IMG/VR virus record: IMGVR_UViG_3300038760_000073
Location: 1 to 64,000 of that record
Reading direction: 5' to 3' (one strand)
Length of the DNA: 64,000 nucleotides
Source: a virus
Shown here: piece after piece, positions 25,592 to 34,394 of the stretch
Position numbering within the stretch: the first letter of the stretch is position 1
How the letters are laid out: the number at the start of each line of letters is the position of its first letter
Made by a program: the position numbers and the translations under genes
The notes under the pieces: generated by a model
The model's database searches: none
Seen by the model: only the letters and a program-made list of their open reading frames with translations
What the model was told of the DNA's origin: nothing

Positions 25592-27189
25592 GATTCTATA
25601 TATGTCTCCATCTGTTTTTTATTAAATCTCTCAACCTTCTGAACCAACTGTTCGTTATGCTTATAAAATTTATGATTGCTCTTATCGGTTAACGCTACTT
25701 TATATGAATCTTCATGAGGTAAGTGAAATAGAAAGTATTTACTATCTGTTGAAGTGACGCTAGTAACTGTCTTACCTAATATTTTAGCTCGTGATATAAT
25801 CTCATTATCTTCATATCCCCAACCTTTAAAGTTTGGATTAAACCCGTTTATATCTTTAAATGTATTACGCTTAGCAATAAGGCAACCACCAACAGCATTT
25901 ACATTACCAACTGTATATAAATCAGTCGTATAAAGATTTCTAATATTAGATACATCTACGGTTGATTGCAAATGTTCAAACAGCTTAGGTATATTACCGT
26001 TTGCAGATCCCGTACCGGTAATCTGTTTTTTAAGTTTATATTCAGCATAAATTGCTACCCCATTATACCCTATACAAATAGAATTGTCTATATTACTAAT
26101 CGTCTCTATAGATCTAGATAAACTATCAATACTAACAATACAATCTATATCTAAAAAGCAAACTATATTATTAATAGCATTCTCAAGACCTATATTATAA
26201 CCTATACATTTATTATAAATAGCATCACTTTTGTGAAAAATATACTGATCGTTACCCCGTACAATATGTTCTATAGTTTTTTCCGGCCCATCTTCTACAA
26301 ATACAAATTCACAATTTGGATATATTGCCTTATAGTAGTTATAAATAATTTTAAAATTCTTTCTACGCTCTTCTGTATCTTCTCTATAATGTACAACAAA
26401 CGATATAGGCTCCGTAGGCTTGCGTATCTTTAATATATTTAAAACTTCTGTTAAATTTAAATTCGGTACCCCTACAGGACTTACACCATGCTTCTCTAGA
26501 AAGACCTTCGCAGCTTTTTGAATATTACTCTGCCAGTCCTGCCTGGGCCTAATAGATGAGCTATGTTCTGAACATGCTTGTTCGTTTACGTAATCTAAAC
26601 TGTTTGGTATATCTGCCCACCACCAGTAAGGTGTACTATAACCTGCTTTAGCTAATCTGTAAGAATGCTCCACATGTTCAAAAGCATTTACTAGCTTCTC
26701 ATCATATAAACCTACATTCTCTAAGCATTCTCTAGTATAAAAAGTAACTGCCCCAACACAATGTAAATTGAGAGCTACTTTAATATCACCATAGTCAATA
26801 ATTTTTCTAGGTTTAGGAGGACCTCCACTAACACCACCCTTATTTGCCGGTCCATGATAACCAAACATAAAGTGATGTATACCTGTTTTTTTATGAGCTG
26901 CTATATATGCCTTAAATAGGTTATCTGTAAATACCATATCATCCTCTACAAGAATAATATACTCACACCCATTATCTAACAAGCATTTTATTGCGAGATT
27001 TTTAGCATGACCAACTCCTTTACCACCACTGTTAATAACAATATCATCTGAGGAACGAGTTACCGGTATATTACCATCATCTACGGTTATAATTTTATCA
27101 TACCACCCCGGCTTAATTGAGTTAATGCATTTATTATAAAAGGCCGGCCTATCACATGTTATAACTGCGCACCCAACCTTCTCACTCAT
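25585..27189 (-). CDS. Two-domain glycosyltransferase (GT-A plus GT2/GT27-like)
   Basis: 534 residues. Domain 1 (1 to about 255): AVITCDRPAFYNKCINSI, nucleotide site IITVDDG, metal site ILVEDDMVF, acceptor-side CVGAVTFYTRECL. Domain 2 (about 265-534): ISFVVHYREDTEERRKNF, VCFLDIDCIV metal site and AVGGCLIAKRNTFKDINGF followed by GWGYEDNE, the GT27-like catalytic end. The fusion may add two sugars in turn. A promoter-like TTGAAT-N16-TATATA lies upstream with +1 at 27188, one base inside ATG 27189. Confidence 0.8.
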   Translation of the reverse strand: MSEKVGCAVITCDRPAFYNKCINSIKPGWYDKIITVDDGNIPVTRSSDDIVINSGGKGVGHAKNLAIKCLLDNGCEYIILVEDDMVFTDNLFKAYIAAHKKTGIHHFMFGYHGPANKGGVSGGPPKPRKIIDYGDIKVALNLHCVGAVTFYTRECLENVGLYDEKLVNAFEHVEHSYRLAKAGYSTPYWWWADIPNSLDYVNEQACSEHSSSIRPRQDWQSNIQKAAKVFLEKHGVSPVGVPNLNLTEVLNILKIRKPTEPISFVVHYREDTEERRKNFKIIYNYYKAIYPNCEFVFVEDGPEKTIEHIVRGNDQYIFHKSDAIYNKCIGYNIGLENAINNIVCFLDIDCIVSIDSLSRSIETISNIDNSICIGYNGVAIYAEYKLKKQITGTGSANGNIPKLFEHLQSTVDVSNIRNLYTTDLYTVGNVNAVGGCLIAKRNTFKDINGFNPNFKGWGYEDNEIISRAKILGKTVTSVTSTDSKYFLFHLPHEDSYKVALTDKSNHKFYKHNEQLVQKVERFNKKQMETYIESW

Positions 27190-27230
27190 TATAATATATA
27201 ATGAGAGTTATGCATAATTCAACTGCATTC

Positions 27231-27422
27231 CTACTGCTTGTGCCTGTTTTCCATATTTGAATAATATTGCGGATCTTCAACGAGATGCTGCTTTGCTATA
27301 ATTTTAGCAATCGATTTATATGGTGTATGTTCTAGCTCAACTTGTATACCTTTAATTAACTCCTCAGGATCAAACTGTAGTGTATCATCTATAGGTTTAA
27401 AAAAATTCTTAAAAGCTCTCAT
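27231..27422 (-). CDS. DUF5661-like small protein with phage leader
   Basis: 63 residues. MRAFKNFFKP resembles the MKxFKxYFE leaders found at 34391-39367. The remainder (ELIKGIQVELEHTPYKSIAK, IIAKQHLVEDPQYYSNM) fits the DUF5661 pattern (G-x-x-x-E-x-EHT ... A-x-x-H-L-x-EDPxYY). Exact late promoter, so late-expressed, possibly packaged. Function of the family is unknown. Confidence 0.65.
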   Translation of the reverse strand: MRAFKNFFKPIDDTLQFDPEELIKGIQVELEHTPYKSIAKIIAKQHLVEDPQYYSNMENRHKQ

Positions 27423-27427
27423 ATTTT

Positions 27428-27435
27428 TATTTATA
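27428..27435 (-). promoter_or_regulatory. Late promoter, start at ATG
   Basis: Exact TATAAATA on the - strand; +1 at 27422, the A of ATG. Divergent from the late promoter at 27452. Confidence 0.75.
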
Positions 27436-27451
27436 AACGAAACAAATAGAC

Positions 27452-27459
27452 TATAAATA
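27452..27459 (+). promoter_or_regulatory. Late promoter of the tailspike, start at ATG
   Basis: Exact TATAAATA; +1 at 27465, the A of ATG. The two divergent late boxes are 16 bases apart. Confidence 0.75.
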
Positions 27460-27464
27460 TTGTT

Positions 27465-29141
27465 ATGCCTTATATCGACGATGATAAGTTAATTTATAAT
27501 ATACGAGAATTGCCGGAATCGTTTTCAATAACATCAGGGGACCTACTAGTAGTTGAAGATACAGAAGGAACAAAGACAATTGATTTTGATAATATCATAA
27601 TTGGATTAGATAATACTACTTTTGGTACCACCATCACTCAAAACGCTACAGATATTGTTGCTCTCTCTGCAACTAATAATAATCTTACAACAGCTATAGC
27701 TACAAACACTGCAAATATACTATCTTTGTCCGCGAATACTGTTGTCGTAACAAATGAGACTGAGTTAATAGCGGCGGTAGCTGCCGCTGAACCCCACATA
27801 ACATTCGCAGCCGTGATAACGTTAACGTCCAAGATCGTCGTCCCGGTAGGCACGACCCTGAAGATGCAAAACGGAACAGGTATTGACTTTCAGAACGCAC
27901 TGGACATGATGGAGTTTAATGGTGGAATTGATGTACCTGGGGATCACCAGGTATTCTTCAACACTCTACCATACCCCATGACCGGGATCAACATTGACGG
28001 GCCGGGCAGTCTTGTGGGTTCTTTTCATGGAACTAGACACGCAGGGTGGTGGGGACCGGCAGCTCTTGGAGGGGACCAAACTGACCAAAACGCACTGCAA
28101 TGCGCCGTCGACTCCGGCTTGATTTCCCGCGGCCATCCTGGCTTCCCTGATGTGCTCTATGGAGCCACCGCGTTTGAGGTGTATGCTCCTTTAGCCACTT
28201 ACTCAATGACAGACACTCTATGGTTTACAAATCGTAGATTGCGGTTTAGGGGAGACCTTTATACCCAGCTTAGGTTTAATATCCCCGCTGGATCTCAGGA
28301 CGCATGCATTGATATGTCGGACACAATAGCCTGGAATAATGTGTGGGACACTCAGCTGGTAGGATTTAGAATGAGCGACGACAGCACTAGGACCGACCTT
28401 ATTGGGATCAAGGGAAGCCTACTGGAAGAACGGTCTAAAATATCGGATATACATATTGCCAGTTATGGTTCTCATGGGATCTGGATGGCAAACGGCGGTG
28501 GAAATACAGGTCTGATCGAGAACTGTAATATAACAGGTCCCAAGTCCGATAAGCCAGTCGGAATTAGGATTACTGGGCTTAATGGGTCAATCACAGTTCG
28601 AAACTGCGCAGTAGTAAACCCTAATACTTACATCGCTTTTTGGCAGGACAGGAACGGCCAAGGGCCTGTTACTTTTATTAACTGCCATGAAGAGAGCGCT
28701 GACATTGGATATTTAATTGGACCGGACCCAGCAGTGCAACCAGCTTCTGTTGTTGTCACTACCGATCGGCAATCCAAGACAAGTATTATTGACTGCACGT
28801 CAAACACTAAGCATTCCGGAGAGCGTGCCGTTTGGATCACGTCAGGTACCGCAACGGTAAGGGTGTGTAACTTAAAATGCGAAAATAGCGACATAAATTC
28901 TATAATTCTTGATGACTATTGGCTTAACAATGGTGGAGCTAGCGATGAGTTTATCCCTCTTTCTTCAAGCCCGACCGGTCTTCCCTCTCATGCTGCTATC
29001 TCGGAGTTTAGGAGATGGCCAGTTATAGCATCTAGGTCGGCATCCTCTTATCGCAGGCCAAGCGACCCTACATTTGGAGTTGCTGCAAGTTATGGCGGCT
29101 GGAGAGTCCACCACATATTGGACTTATACGGAAACTGGTAA
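27465..29141 (+). CDS. Beta-helix tailspike / tail fibre protein
   Basis: 558 residues. The N-terminal about 100 residues (PESFSITSGDLLVVEDTEGT, then N-T-x-x-I repeats with a coiled or trimeric stalk) look like the virion anchor. From about 200 (HAGWWGPAALGGDQTDQNAL, CAVDSG) it follows the pectate-lyase-like right-handed beta-helix start, and rungs such as KISDIHIASYGSHGIWM and GLIENCNITG follow. Such spikes often bind or cleave surface polysaccharide. The first 300 bases are AT-rich and the helix part is GC-richer, suggesting an acquired distal module. No catalytic residues could be assigned. Confidence 0.75.
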   Translation: MPYIDDDKLIYNIRELPESFSITSGDLLVVEDTEGTKTIDFDNIIIGLDNTTFGTTITQNATDIVALSATNNNLTTAIATNTANILSLSANTVVVTNETELIAAVAAAEPHITFAAVITLTSKIVVPVGTTLKMQNGTGIDFQNALDMMEFNGGIDVPGDHQVFFNTLPYPMTGINIDGPGSLVGSFHGTRHAGWWGPAALGGDQTDQNALQCAVDSGLISRGHPGFPDVLYGATAFEVYAPLATYSMTDTLWFTNRRLRFRGDLYTQLRFNIPAGSQDACIDMSDTIAWNNVWDTQLVGFRMSDDSTRTDLIGIKGSLLEERSKISDIHIASYGSHGIWMANGGGNTGLIENCNITGPKSDKPVGIRITGLNGSITVRNCAVVNPNTYIAFWQDRNGQGPVTFINCHEESADIGYLIGPDPAVQPASVVVTTDRQSKTSIIDCTSNTKHSGERAVWITSGTATVRVCNLKCENSDINSIILDDYWLNNGGASDEFIPLSSSPTGLPSHAAISEFRRWPVIASRSASSYRRPSDPTFGVAASYGGWRVHHILDLYGNW

Positions 29142-29247
29142 AATGGTCTTACCTAATCAGGACTAGCACAAAATATTCCTGTTCTGCATGGTACCTTTGT
29201 ATTGACTAATGCATGCATCCGTAGTAACGTATTTGACACAAGTTATA

Positions 29248-29997
29248 TCACGTATTAGGAGATGACACCGGTAAATGAAACTTCTTAAGGAGCTCTTGTT
29301 GAGCCTCTTCACCCTCTTGAGCTGCTTTTTGCTGCATTACCAATTTCTCTAGATCTGCAATATTGTCTGGGTTGAGAATAGAATCTTCATCACCATACAT
29401 ATCACCTTCTGGTGTTACATATTCTTGAATAATATCAATTCTTTCTTGTTGTGTATGTGGTAGCTTAATTACACATGGTGAATCCCCTTTAGGAAAGAAT
29501 ATATCTGCATCTAAATTTTGAGTATATTGTTGAAAGATTGATTCAAATATATTATCAACCTCAACAATGTGATTTTTATTTGTGTCTCTTTGACCATCCT
29601 CAACTGGATCCAACTTACGGTTATATTTGCAAAGAAATACTATATCTAAAAATCTCATAGACTCCCTAACAATATTAATCTGATCAGTAATAAACCCATC
29701 ATCAAACCCGTCGTTACCTCTCTCACTAGACCAAATAGTGTATGCTAATACATCTAACGGGCACCTATCATATATAATGTTATCATCTACCTTGGTTTGT
29801 AACATTTGATCAACCATAGAATCTAATATCATTTTTTGCGTGCTAGGTATAGTTTTTGAGGAGTGTTGAATATTATCTACCTTAAGTTTTTCCCTATATG
29901 TTGATTTAGGGTTAATATAATTTGTCCAAGTATGTAAAAAACTACGAACTAGTGTAGATTTACCTGTATTTTGAGCTCCGGAAATTGCAATTCTCAT
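29248..29997 (-). CDS. P-loop kinase-like ATPase (NadR/AAA_28 type)
   Basis: 249 residues. Walker A ISGAQNTGKSTL (residues 5-16), then IIYDRCPLDVLAYTIW (Walker B/lid type) and a helix DIVFLCKYNRKLDPVEDGQR. This is the layout of NadR-like ribosylnicotinamide kinases and related AAA_28 proteins; nucleoside kinase activity is possible. The last about 60 residues are acidic and helical. With the HxGH nucleotidyltransferase at 36092 it could form a split NadR-like NAD salvage pair, but this is speculation. Confidence 0.65.
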   Translation of the reverse strand: MRIAISGAQNTGKSTLVRSFLHTWTNYINPKSTYREKLKVDNIQHSSKTIPSTQKMILDSMVDQMLQTKVDDNIIYDRCPLDVLAYTIWSSERGNDGFDDGFITDQINIVRESMRFLDIVFLCKYNRKLDPVEDGQRDTNKNHIVEVDNIFESIFQQYTQNLDADIFFPKGDSPCVIKLPHTQQERIDIIQEYVTPEGDMYGDEDSILNPDNIADLEKLVMQQKAAQEGEEAQQELLKKFHLPVSSPNT

Positions 29998-30035
29998 ATT
30001 TTTAATTTGTTATATTATAATCTGGTACATTAAAT

Positions 30036-30806
30036 TTAGACACGAAGGGCTTTATCCCACAGAAGTAAATGAAGTCTAGGCGAAAAATTTACATTCATCG
30101 ATTTAGCATATTCTGCTACAACCTCTGCCTTTTCAATGTGCTCATCTCTCGAGCCGCAGCAAGGCATAAACCATACTCTATTAAGAGGTACGTTAATATT
30201 CTTACTATCATTAATAAATTTACGCCAAATTTCATCGACATCCTCTGACCATGTTATAACAAATTTAAACCCGGATCCATTATCTTTATGCCATCTTAAA
30301 ACCTCAGGCTTATAAGTGCTCTCTGTAGGGTCTCCATTGGATGTGAGTTTAGGTGAGGTAGTAAAAGTGGCTTTATAATTATCAACCCATTCATTATCTG
30401 GTAAAATTGTAGCATTTGTCTCAAAATCAATTCGCGGTAAAAATTTATATCGTTCTATAAATGCTGCTGTAAACTTAAGCAATTGTTTTTGCCTTACCAT
30501 AGGTTCTCCACCAGTATATTTAAAAATGGCACCCGCTTTAAGATGTTCGATATATTTATTAGTTTCTAGCAAGGTAAAGAGATCGTTAAACGTCACTTTA
30601 TTTTTTTTAGACCAGGATATATAGGAATCACAGCCATATGGTGCATCCTCCGATATAAAACCTTTACATGTTAAGTTGCAGCCAAACAGTCTAAGAAAAA
30701 CAGATGGTCTACCTATAAATTCTCCTTCCCCCTCAATCGTGTAAAATACTTCTGGGATTTTATTTTCTCCAGCTAGTAGCAAATACTCTTTATCGCAATC
30801 TATCAT
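30036..30806 (-). CDS. queE: 7-carboxy-7-deazaguanine synthase QueE
   Basis: 256 residues from ATG 30806, where the early promoter predicts +1; a TTG seven codons upstream is rejected. Radical SAM enzyme: YTIEGEGEFIGRPSVFLRLF then FGCNLTCKGF with C43 and C47 and a distant third cysteine C59 in APYGCDSY, the phage-type spacing rather than CxxxCxxC. KYTGGEP and FETNAT follow. It converts 6-carboxy-tetrahydropterin to CDG in the preQ0 pathway. FolE, QueD and QueC are also in this window. Confidence 0.9.
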   Translation of the reverse strand: MIDCDKEYLLLAGENKIPEVFYTIEGEGEFIGRPSVFLRLFGCNLTCKGFISEDAPYGCDSYISWSKKNKVTFNDLFTLLETNKYIEHLKAGAIFKYTGGEPMVRQKQLLKFTAAFIERYKFLPRIDFETNATILPDNEWVDNYKATFTTSPKLTSNGDPTESTYKPEVLRWHKDNGSGFKFVITWSEDVDEIWRKFINDSKNINVPLNRVWFMPCCGSRDEHIEKAEVVAEYAKSMNVNFSPRLHLLLWDKALRV

Positions 30807-30812
30807 TATAGT

Positions 30813-30840
30813 AATATAATATATCAAATTGAATTTTCAA
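30813..30840 (-). promoter_or_regulatory. Early promoter of queE, start at ATG
   Basis: On the - strand: TTGAAA (30840-30835), 16 bases, TATATT (30818-30813); +1 at 30806, the A of ATG. Confidence 0.6.
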
Positions 30841-30895
30841 CTATTTTTCTACTAAATTTTAATGTTAATATAATATAACTGAACGAATTTTTCGG

Positions 30896-30903
30896 TATAA
30901 ATA
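30896..30903 (+). promoter_or_regulatory. T4-type late box before phoH
   Basis: Exact TATAAATA; predicted +1 at 30909, three bases before the TTG start at 30912. Confidence 0.55.
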
Positions 30904-30911
30904 TTATTATA

Positions 30912-31658
30912 TTGAGTAAAAAAACAACTTCTACAAGACGGGAAGGTGTTAACTTTGATAGTAAGGTTAATGACTTTGATGTGAGTATTGACAATAATTG
31001 GATGTTTGGCTTTAAATTAAAAAATCCATTTTACTTTAACGAGAAACATAGCCAATTTTATGAGTGTCTTAAGGATACATCGACAAAAATGGCGTTTGTT
31101 GATGGGCCGGCCGGTACCATGAAAACATATATAGCTGTTTATGCTGCGTTAGAAATGATATATGACGGTCTATTTGATAAGCTTATATATATAAGATCAA
31201 TTGCAGAATCAGCTCAAAAAAGCTTAGGATCTCTACCGGGAGAAGTTGATGATAAGTTCTCACCGTATGCAATGCCATTATTAGAGAAGGTTCAAGAAAT
31301 TACTAATAATAGTACGAGCAATATGCTTAGACAGAAAGGTATTATAGACGCTATCCCGGTAAATTTTGTACGTGGATTAACATTTAATAAATCTATTGTC
31401 ATTGTTGATGAGGCTCAAAATCTTACTATAGGTGAATTAACAACAATTCTTACAAGATTTGGTCGAAATAGTAAATATATTATCGCTGGAGACTGTCAAC
31501 AAGCTGATATCGGTAATAAATCCGGATTTAATACTATCTTTAATAAATTTAATAAAGCTGAAAGTGTTGAAAAGGATATACACTCTTTCAAATTTGGTAA
31601 TTCGGAAATTATGAGAAGTAAAATTCTAAAGTATATATGTGCCACATTAGGTGCATAA
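30912..31658 (+). CDS. phoH: PhoH-family ATPase
   Basis: 248 residues from TTG 30912 (MSKKTTSTRREG). Walker A GPAGTMKT (65-72) has Met where host PhoH has Gly, as often happens in phage PhoH; IVIVDEAQN is Walker B, and IIAGDCQQAD follows. PhoH proteins are common in marine phages; the function is unclear (RNA helicase/nuclease-like ATPase suggested, with phosphate-starvation links in hosts). The small gene downstream overlaps its stop codon. Confidence 0.85.
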   Translation: MSKKTTSTRREGVNFDSKVNDFDVSIDNNWMFGFKLKNPFYFNEKHSQFYECLKDTSTKMAFVDGPAGTMKTYIAVYAALEMIYDGLFDKLIYIRSIAESAQKSLGSLPGEVDDKFSPYAMPLLEKVQEITNNSTSNMLRQKGIIDAIPVNFVRGLTFNKSIVIVDEAQNLTIGELTTILTRFGRNSKYIIAGDCQQADIGNKSGFNTIFNKFNKAESVEKDIHSFKFGNSEIMRSKILKYICATLGA

Positions 31659-31821
31659 GGCTTTTAATATAAATAACTCTATACAATCCCTACCAGATAA
31701 TCTTAGGGTGGGTGGTGATCTATATTTAAGGGAAACACCTATATCTAAAATATATTCAGCAGATGAGATAAAAGATATGGTTGAGTATGTAGGCGGTAGA
31801 GTTATCACCAACTATAATTGA
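31651..31821 (+). CDS. Short leucine-rich-like protein
   Basis: 56 residues if read from GTG 31651, which overlaps the phoH stop (GTGCATAA). The body SLPDNLRVGGDLYLRETPIS followed by KIYSADEIKDMVEYVGG is one unit of the LPDNLxVGGxLxLxxTPI repeat type found as small phage proteins, usually ending in EEI..M....GG. A late box lies inside the frame, and its predicted start is an in-frame ATA at 31681, so a 46-residue form starting there is possible. Function unknown. Confidence 0.55.
   Translation: MHKAFNINNSIQSLPDNLRVGGDLYLRETPISKIYSADEIKDMVEYVGGRVITNYN
31668..31675 (+). promoter_or_regulatory. T4-type late promoter inside small gene
   Basis: Exact TATAAATA; predicted +1 at 31681, the first base of an in-frame ATA codon of the leucine-rich-like gene. 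Confidence 0.45.
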
Positions 31822-31833
31822 CAACCATAAATA

Positions 31834-32277
31834 TTAGTTAGCGGCACGATATTTTGCCTTATCAATTTTTTGCTTGAGACCTTCCTCAACATCAATTAAT
31901 TGTTGAGCGGATATTTGAGCTGGAACGCGTTGAGGTTGTTGTATTACCGGGTTAATCGGAGATGGTGCCTCGGTATCGGTATTATTTGCATTAAAACGAT
32001 TTTCAAATATTGCCCCGTTTGTCTCTTCCGGTATATTTACCACCGGCAACGTTGCCGGTTCATTAAAATCCATATCAATTCTAACAACATCCGATTTAAC
32101 AATAGCTAATTGCTTTATCATCTCATCGATCTTTGCATCTTGCAATCTTAAGACAGAATTTATGTCATCAACTTTACTAGACTTTTGCCACATAACTGTA
32201 AAAAACCCCATTATAGGGGTAGCTAATATAATACCTAGTAACGTTGTAATTACGTTATTAATGTTAATTCTTTGCAT
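31834..32277 (-). CDS. Single-span membrane protein with coiled coil
   Basis: 147 residues. One membrane segment at about residues 9-30 (VITTLLGIILATPIMGFFTV), then a coiled-coil-prone segment (VLRLQDAKIDEMIKQLAI), a Pro/Asn-rich linker and a charged helical end. Late-type box just upstream. This could be a virion, spanin-like or host-membrane protein; there is no lipobox and no known family. Confidence 0.5.
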   Translation of the reverse strand: MQRININNVITTLLGIILATPIMGFFTVMWQKSSKVDDINSVLRLQDAKIDEMIKQLAIVKSDVVRIDMDFNEPATLPVVNIPEETNGAIFENRFNANNTDTEAPSPINPVIQQPQRVPAQISAQQLIDVEEGLKQKIDKAKYRAAN

Positions 32278-32284
32278 ATATGCA

Positions 32285-32292
32285 TATTTATC
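32285..32292 (-). promoter_or_regulatory. Late promoter of membrane protein gene
   Basis: GATAAATA on the - strand; +1 at 32279, two bases before ATG 32277. Confidence 0.5.
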
Positions 32293-32938
32293 CCCAAGTA
32301 GTGCCTTTAAACCAATCTGACTTACCTTGTGTAACGTTATTACCTACTGGGGCAGCTGCCGCGGCCGGGGCAGGATTACGGTTAGTTACTGATGACTCCG
32401 GTGATACGTTCGGTGCTTTTTCTGCAGATATATTATCTTGCACCCCCTCTGATCGCTGATCAGTATACTTATCCCAATCGATTAATTTACTAGTATTTTT
32501 TTCATATGTGGCTGAATTATCATCATGCTCAAATACTTCAACTTTATCAACCCAACACCTACCAGACGTCTCCTTATCTATTATAGGATCAACTAATTTA
32601 TAAATCCATTCAGCGGTTTTTTCGATTCCAACATTATCCATAACTCTAAGATCAATAATTCCACGAGATGATAATTCTTCAAATATATCCATCTCAGGAT
32701 CGTCGCTAGCGACACATGTTGTATGATCAAATTGCTTCTGCAATATCTTTCTAATTTCTTTAAATCCACCAAAATCATAAGACCAGGTCTTATCATCAAG
32801 ATTGCTGCAGCCTATAGTAAATTCTGCTACTAAATTATACCCATGTAATTTGCAGCAGTGGCTGTGAGTAGCTCGCCATTGCCTGAAAGCACATGACCCT
32901 AGTGTTATACGTTTCTTTGATGTATGCTTATGACTCAT
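32288..32938 (-). CDS. queD: 6-carboxy-tetrahydropterin synthase QueD-like
   Basis: 216 residues. The phage QueD pattern is clear: CAFRQWRATHSHCCKLHGYN (16-35, zinc-binding His residues), WSYDFGGFKEIRKILQKQFD then HTT, and VEVFEHDDNSATYE. It makes 6-carboxy-tetrahydropterin from dihydroneopterin triphosphate, the FolE product. The last about 60 residues form a low-complexity Ala/Pro/Asn tail ending KGTTWG, absent from cellular QueD. It is transcribed divergently from folE. Confidence 0.87.
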   Translation of the reverse strand: MSHKHTSKKRITLGSCAFRQWRATHSHCCKLHGYNLVAEFTIGCSNLDDKTWSYDFGGFKEIRKILQKQFDHTTCVASDDPEMDIFEELSSRGIIDLRVMDNVGIEKTAEWIYKLVDPIIDKETSGRCWVDKVEVFEHDDNSATYEKNTSKLIDWDKYTDQRSEGVQDNISAEKAPNVSPESSVTNRNPAPAAAAAPVGNNVTQGKSDWFKGTTWG

Positions 32939-32944
32939 AATATT

Positions 32945-32973
32945 ATTATAATATCTATATATATCTAAATCAA
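32945..32973 (-). promoter_or_regulatory. Early promoter of queD, start at ATG
   Basis: On the - strand: TTGATT (32973-32968), 17 bases, TATAAT (32950-32945); +1 at 32938, the A of ATG. Confidence 0.6.
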
Positions 32974-33114
32974 CTATAAATTTACCTAATCACAGATACG
33001 CTAGACGGTCAGTTAATTAGGTTTTTCTTACTACCTATAGTCCATTTATTAAGTCTAGATCCAATTGCAACTGTCGCGAGGGTACATTAATTTAGCCAAT
33101 TTTCAAAAATATCA

Positions 33115-33142
33115 TTGACTTATTAAAAATATACATTATCAT
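33115..33142 (+). promoter_or_regulatory. Early promoter of folE, start at ATG
   Basis: TTGACT (33115-33120), 16 bases, TATCAT (33137-33142); +1 at 33149, the A of ATG. Confidence 0.65.
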
Positions 33143-33148
33143 TATATA

Positions 33149-33805
33149 ATGAGTGATCAAACTGCAATATTACCAACAGCTAGTAGTTCTCATCCAAGAA
33201 CATATGAGGAAAAACAAATTATAATTAAAAATGCAGCTGCAGCTTACGAAAAATATTTAGATGCATTAGGTTTTGATTGGAGGAACGATCCTAACTCTGA
33301 TAATACACCTATGCGTGTTGCAAAGGCATTTGTTAATGATATTGCTGCGGGGTGTTATAGTGATCCTCCGGAGGTGACTGTATTTCCAAGTGATGGGTAT
33401 GATGGTATTGTAGCTCAGACAGGTATACCTATTGTGAGCCTATGCTCACATCATCATATGTCATTCACTGGTGTAGCTCATGTAGCTTATATTCCCTCTA
33501 TAGATGGTAAGGTCGTTGGCCTATCTAAGCTTAATAGAATTGTTGAGTATTATGCAAGACGACCACAAGTTCAGGAACTCTTAACCATGCAAGTATCAAA
33601 AGCAATTGATGACATATGTGAAAATAATAGAGGAACTGCCCTAGTCATTAAAGCTCAACATACATGTGCATGTAACAGGGGTATTAAGCATCAAGGATGT
33701 GCTATGGTAACTAGTAAGTTGACTGGTGACTTTATGGATGATAATAAAACTAGGACAGAATTTTATAAGTTTGTAGATATGTGGGAAGCTAGCGCAAATC
33801 GATAA
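33149..33805 (+). CDS. folE: GTP cyclohydrolase I (FolE)
   Basis: 218 residues. Zinc ligands C99 and H102 in SLCSHHHMSF and C173 in HTCACNRGIKHQGC; GLSKLNRIVEYYARRPQVQE is the conserved FolE helix. It forms dihydroneopterin triphosphate from GTP, the first step to both folate and 7-deazaguanines. With QueD, QueE and QueC in the same phage, a role in preQ0 supply for DNA modification is most likely. The short N-terminal tail (about 15 residues, S/T-rich) is extra. Confidence 0.95.
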   Translation: MSDQTAILPTASSSHPRTYEEKQIIIKNAAAAYEKYLDALGFDWRNDPNSDNTPMRVAKAFVNDIAAGCYSDPPEVTVFPSDGYDGIVAQTGIPIVSLCSHHHMSFTGVAHVAYIPSIDGKVVGLSKLNRIVEYYARRPQVQELLTMQVSKAIDDICENNRGTALVIKAQHTCACNRGIKHQGCAMVTSKLTGDFMDDNKTRTEFYKFVDMWEASANR

Positions 33806-33825
33806 CCCCCACGTAAATCGGCTGA

Positions 33826-33854
33826 TTGTATACTAGAAGGAAATTATATATAAT
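33826..33854 (+). promoter_or_regulatory. Early promoter, start at ATG
   Basis: TTGTAT (33826-33831), 17 bases, TATAAT (33849-33854); +1 at 33861, the A of ATG. Confidence 0.6.
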
Positions 33855-33860
33855 ATAGTT

Positions 33861-34394
33861 ATGAATATATTTGTAACTGATAATGACCCGATTCAAGCTG
33901 CTAAGAACTTATGTGATCAGCACGTACGTAGTAAAATGCAAATTGAGGGAGCTATTATGTTGGCTCATGCATTTTCACAGGAAATTCTTAATGATCCATC
34001 AACACCTAGAACATCCACCGGGAATCCGAGAAAAAGGGGTAAAGGTTATTATAAGCATCAATGCTCTATATGGGCTAGAGAGTCTATAGATAACTTTAAA
34101 TGGCTAGCTGAGCATACTTTAGAAATGTTTACTGAGCGGATGTATAGGTGGCCTGATTCAAAGGAGCATTACACTAAAACATTTATTGAATGGTGTATAG
34201 ATAATATTGATAAGACATTAATTAAAGATATACCGCTAACATCCTATGCTGTCGCTATTAATGATGAATGTGAGTGTCGCAAGACCGTTAAAGCATTTAA
34301 CAGCTTATCAGTTATTGATCAATATAGACATTATATTAAACTAGATAAAAAATTCGCTACATGGACTAAGCGAGAAGCGCCTAGCTGGTTTTAG
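33861..34394 (+). CDS. Conserved phage protein of unknown function
   Basis: 177 residues. It has the layout of a protein seen in many phages: N-terminal IFVTDNDPIQAAKNLCDQHV with KMQIEGAIML, then YYKHQCSIWARESIDNFKWL, PLTSYAVAINDEC, and an ending WTKREAPSWF. Conserved H, W and C residues suggest a DNA- or nucleotide-related enzyme, but I do not know its activity. It lies next to folE, and its last four bases overlap the convergent gene at 34391. Confidence 0.6.
   Translation: MNIFVTDNDPIQAAKNLCDQHVRSKMQIEGAIMLAHAFSQEILNDPSTPRTSTGNPRKRGKGYYKHQCSIWARESIDNFKWLAEHTLEMFTERMYRWPDSKEHYTKTFIEWCIDNIDKTLIKDIPLTSYAVAINDECECRKTVKAFNSLSVIDQYRHYIKLDKKFATWTKREAPSWF

Noticed and set aside
33861-34394. Gene next to folE as the missing DpdA transglycosylase
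   Set aside because: It is too short, with no TIM-barrel or TGT motifs; left as unknown function.
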